The translations under genes and the position numbers were made by a program. A DNA stretch of 64,000 nucleotides from Symbiodinium natans (Eukaryota; Sar; Dinophyceae; Suessiales; Symbiodiniaceae), in assembly GCA_905221605.1 (NCBI GenBank), contig CAJNDS010002138.1, forward strand, positions 506,999-570,998, written 5' to 3'. A model generated the notes under the pieces. The model did not search any database, was not told where the DNA came from, and was given only the letters and a program-made list of their open reading frames with translations. This document shows, in pieces, positions 63,902 through 64,000 of this stretch; position 1 is the stretch's first letter; every line of letters begins with the position of its first letter.

Positions 63902-64000
63902 AAGCAATCCACAGTTACAATGGATTCTTCTTGCAAGCGGGCGCAGGGACTGCGCAATGCTAAAAAGCCTCAGCAGATGCTCGCGGGAGTGGTACTAAGA

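Overview
This is eukaryotic nuclear DNA, most likely from a dinoflagellate. The evidence is a tyrosine-recombinase retroelement with an unusual multi-enzyme polyprotein, two sequences resembling the 3' end of the dinoflagellate spliced leader (27939-27950, and 5611-5626 repeated at 14168-14183), TTTAGGG telomere-type motifs, GC-rich genes, introns with GT-AG ends, and many minisatellites. The assignment is inferred, not proven.

Layout. (1) 1-3500: repeat-rich DNA with a 495-bp tandem repeat. (2) 3632-32540: first copy of a long segmental duplication. It holds an endogenous polinton-like virus (PLV) read mainly on the minus strand. From 27843 down to 4190 its genes are DNA polymerase (with an HNH nuclease inserted), SF1 helicase in the same reading frame as the polymerase C-terminus, C5-cytosine methyltransferase, packaging ATPase, penton-like minor capsid protein, AT-hook protein, small virion-type proteins, double-jelly-roll-like major capsid protein, a long fibre with an S74-type chaperone end, and a retroviral-type integrase. 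A 2OG-Fe(II) dioxygenase gene (3502-4170) follows the integrase. (3) A 9.19-kb retroelement (5566-14753) sits inside the fibre gene. It has split direct repeats (A1 - genes - B1-A2 - spacer - B2) and encodes a coiled-coil protein, tyrosine recombinase, CCCH Gag-like protein, and a polyprotein with dioxygenase, C5-methyltransferase-like, reverse transcriptase and RNase H domains. (4) 28-34 kb: telomere-like motifs, an inverted 45-bp/8-bp minisatellite, a SAM-domain gene and a P-loop NTPase. (5) 34.5-39.6 kb: mostly non-coding repeats with two exon-like fragments. (6) 39592-52066: second copy of the duplication. It lacks the retroelement (an empty site with no target-site duplication) and carries a 7.4-kb deletion fusing the polymerase to the capsid gene. 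(7) 52.4-55.2 kb: a Crinkler-like NTPase-nuclease gene with a microsatellite intron. (8) 55.6-57.7 kb: two decayed dioxygenase copies. (9) 59.3-62.5 kb: a sharply AT-rich tract with a GGT minisatellite, then GC-rich repeats to the end.

How it fits together. The PLV genes form a replication, packaging, capsid and integration set, now decayed by frameshifts, some shared by both copies and so older than the duplication. The retroelement inserted into copy 1 later; its repeats look identical by eye. Cytosine-methyltransferase-type domains and HxD...H dioxygenase domains occur together in the retroelement polyprotein and side by side in the PLV neighbourhood. This suggests two kinds of selfish DNA here carry DNA-modification enzymes. 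The flanking SAM and NTPase genes share near-identical 5' parts but have divergent SAM cores and different 3' modules, as expected of a fast-evolving effector or defence family.
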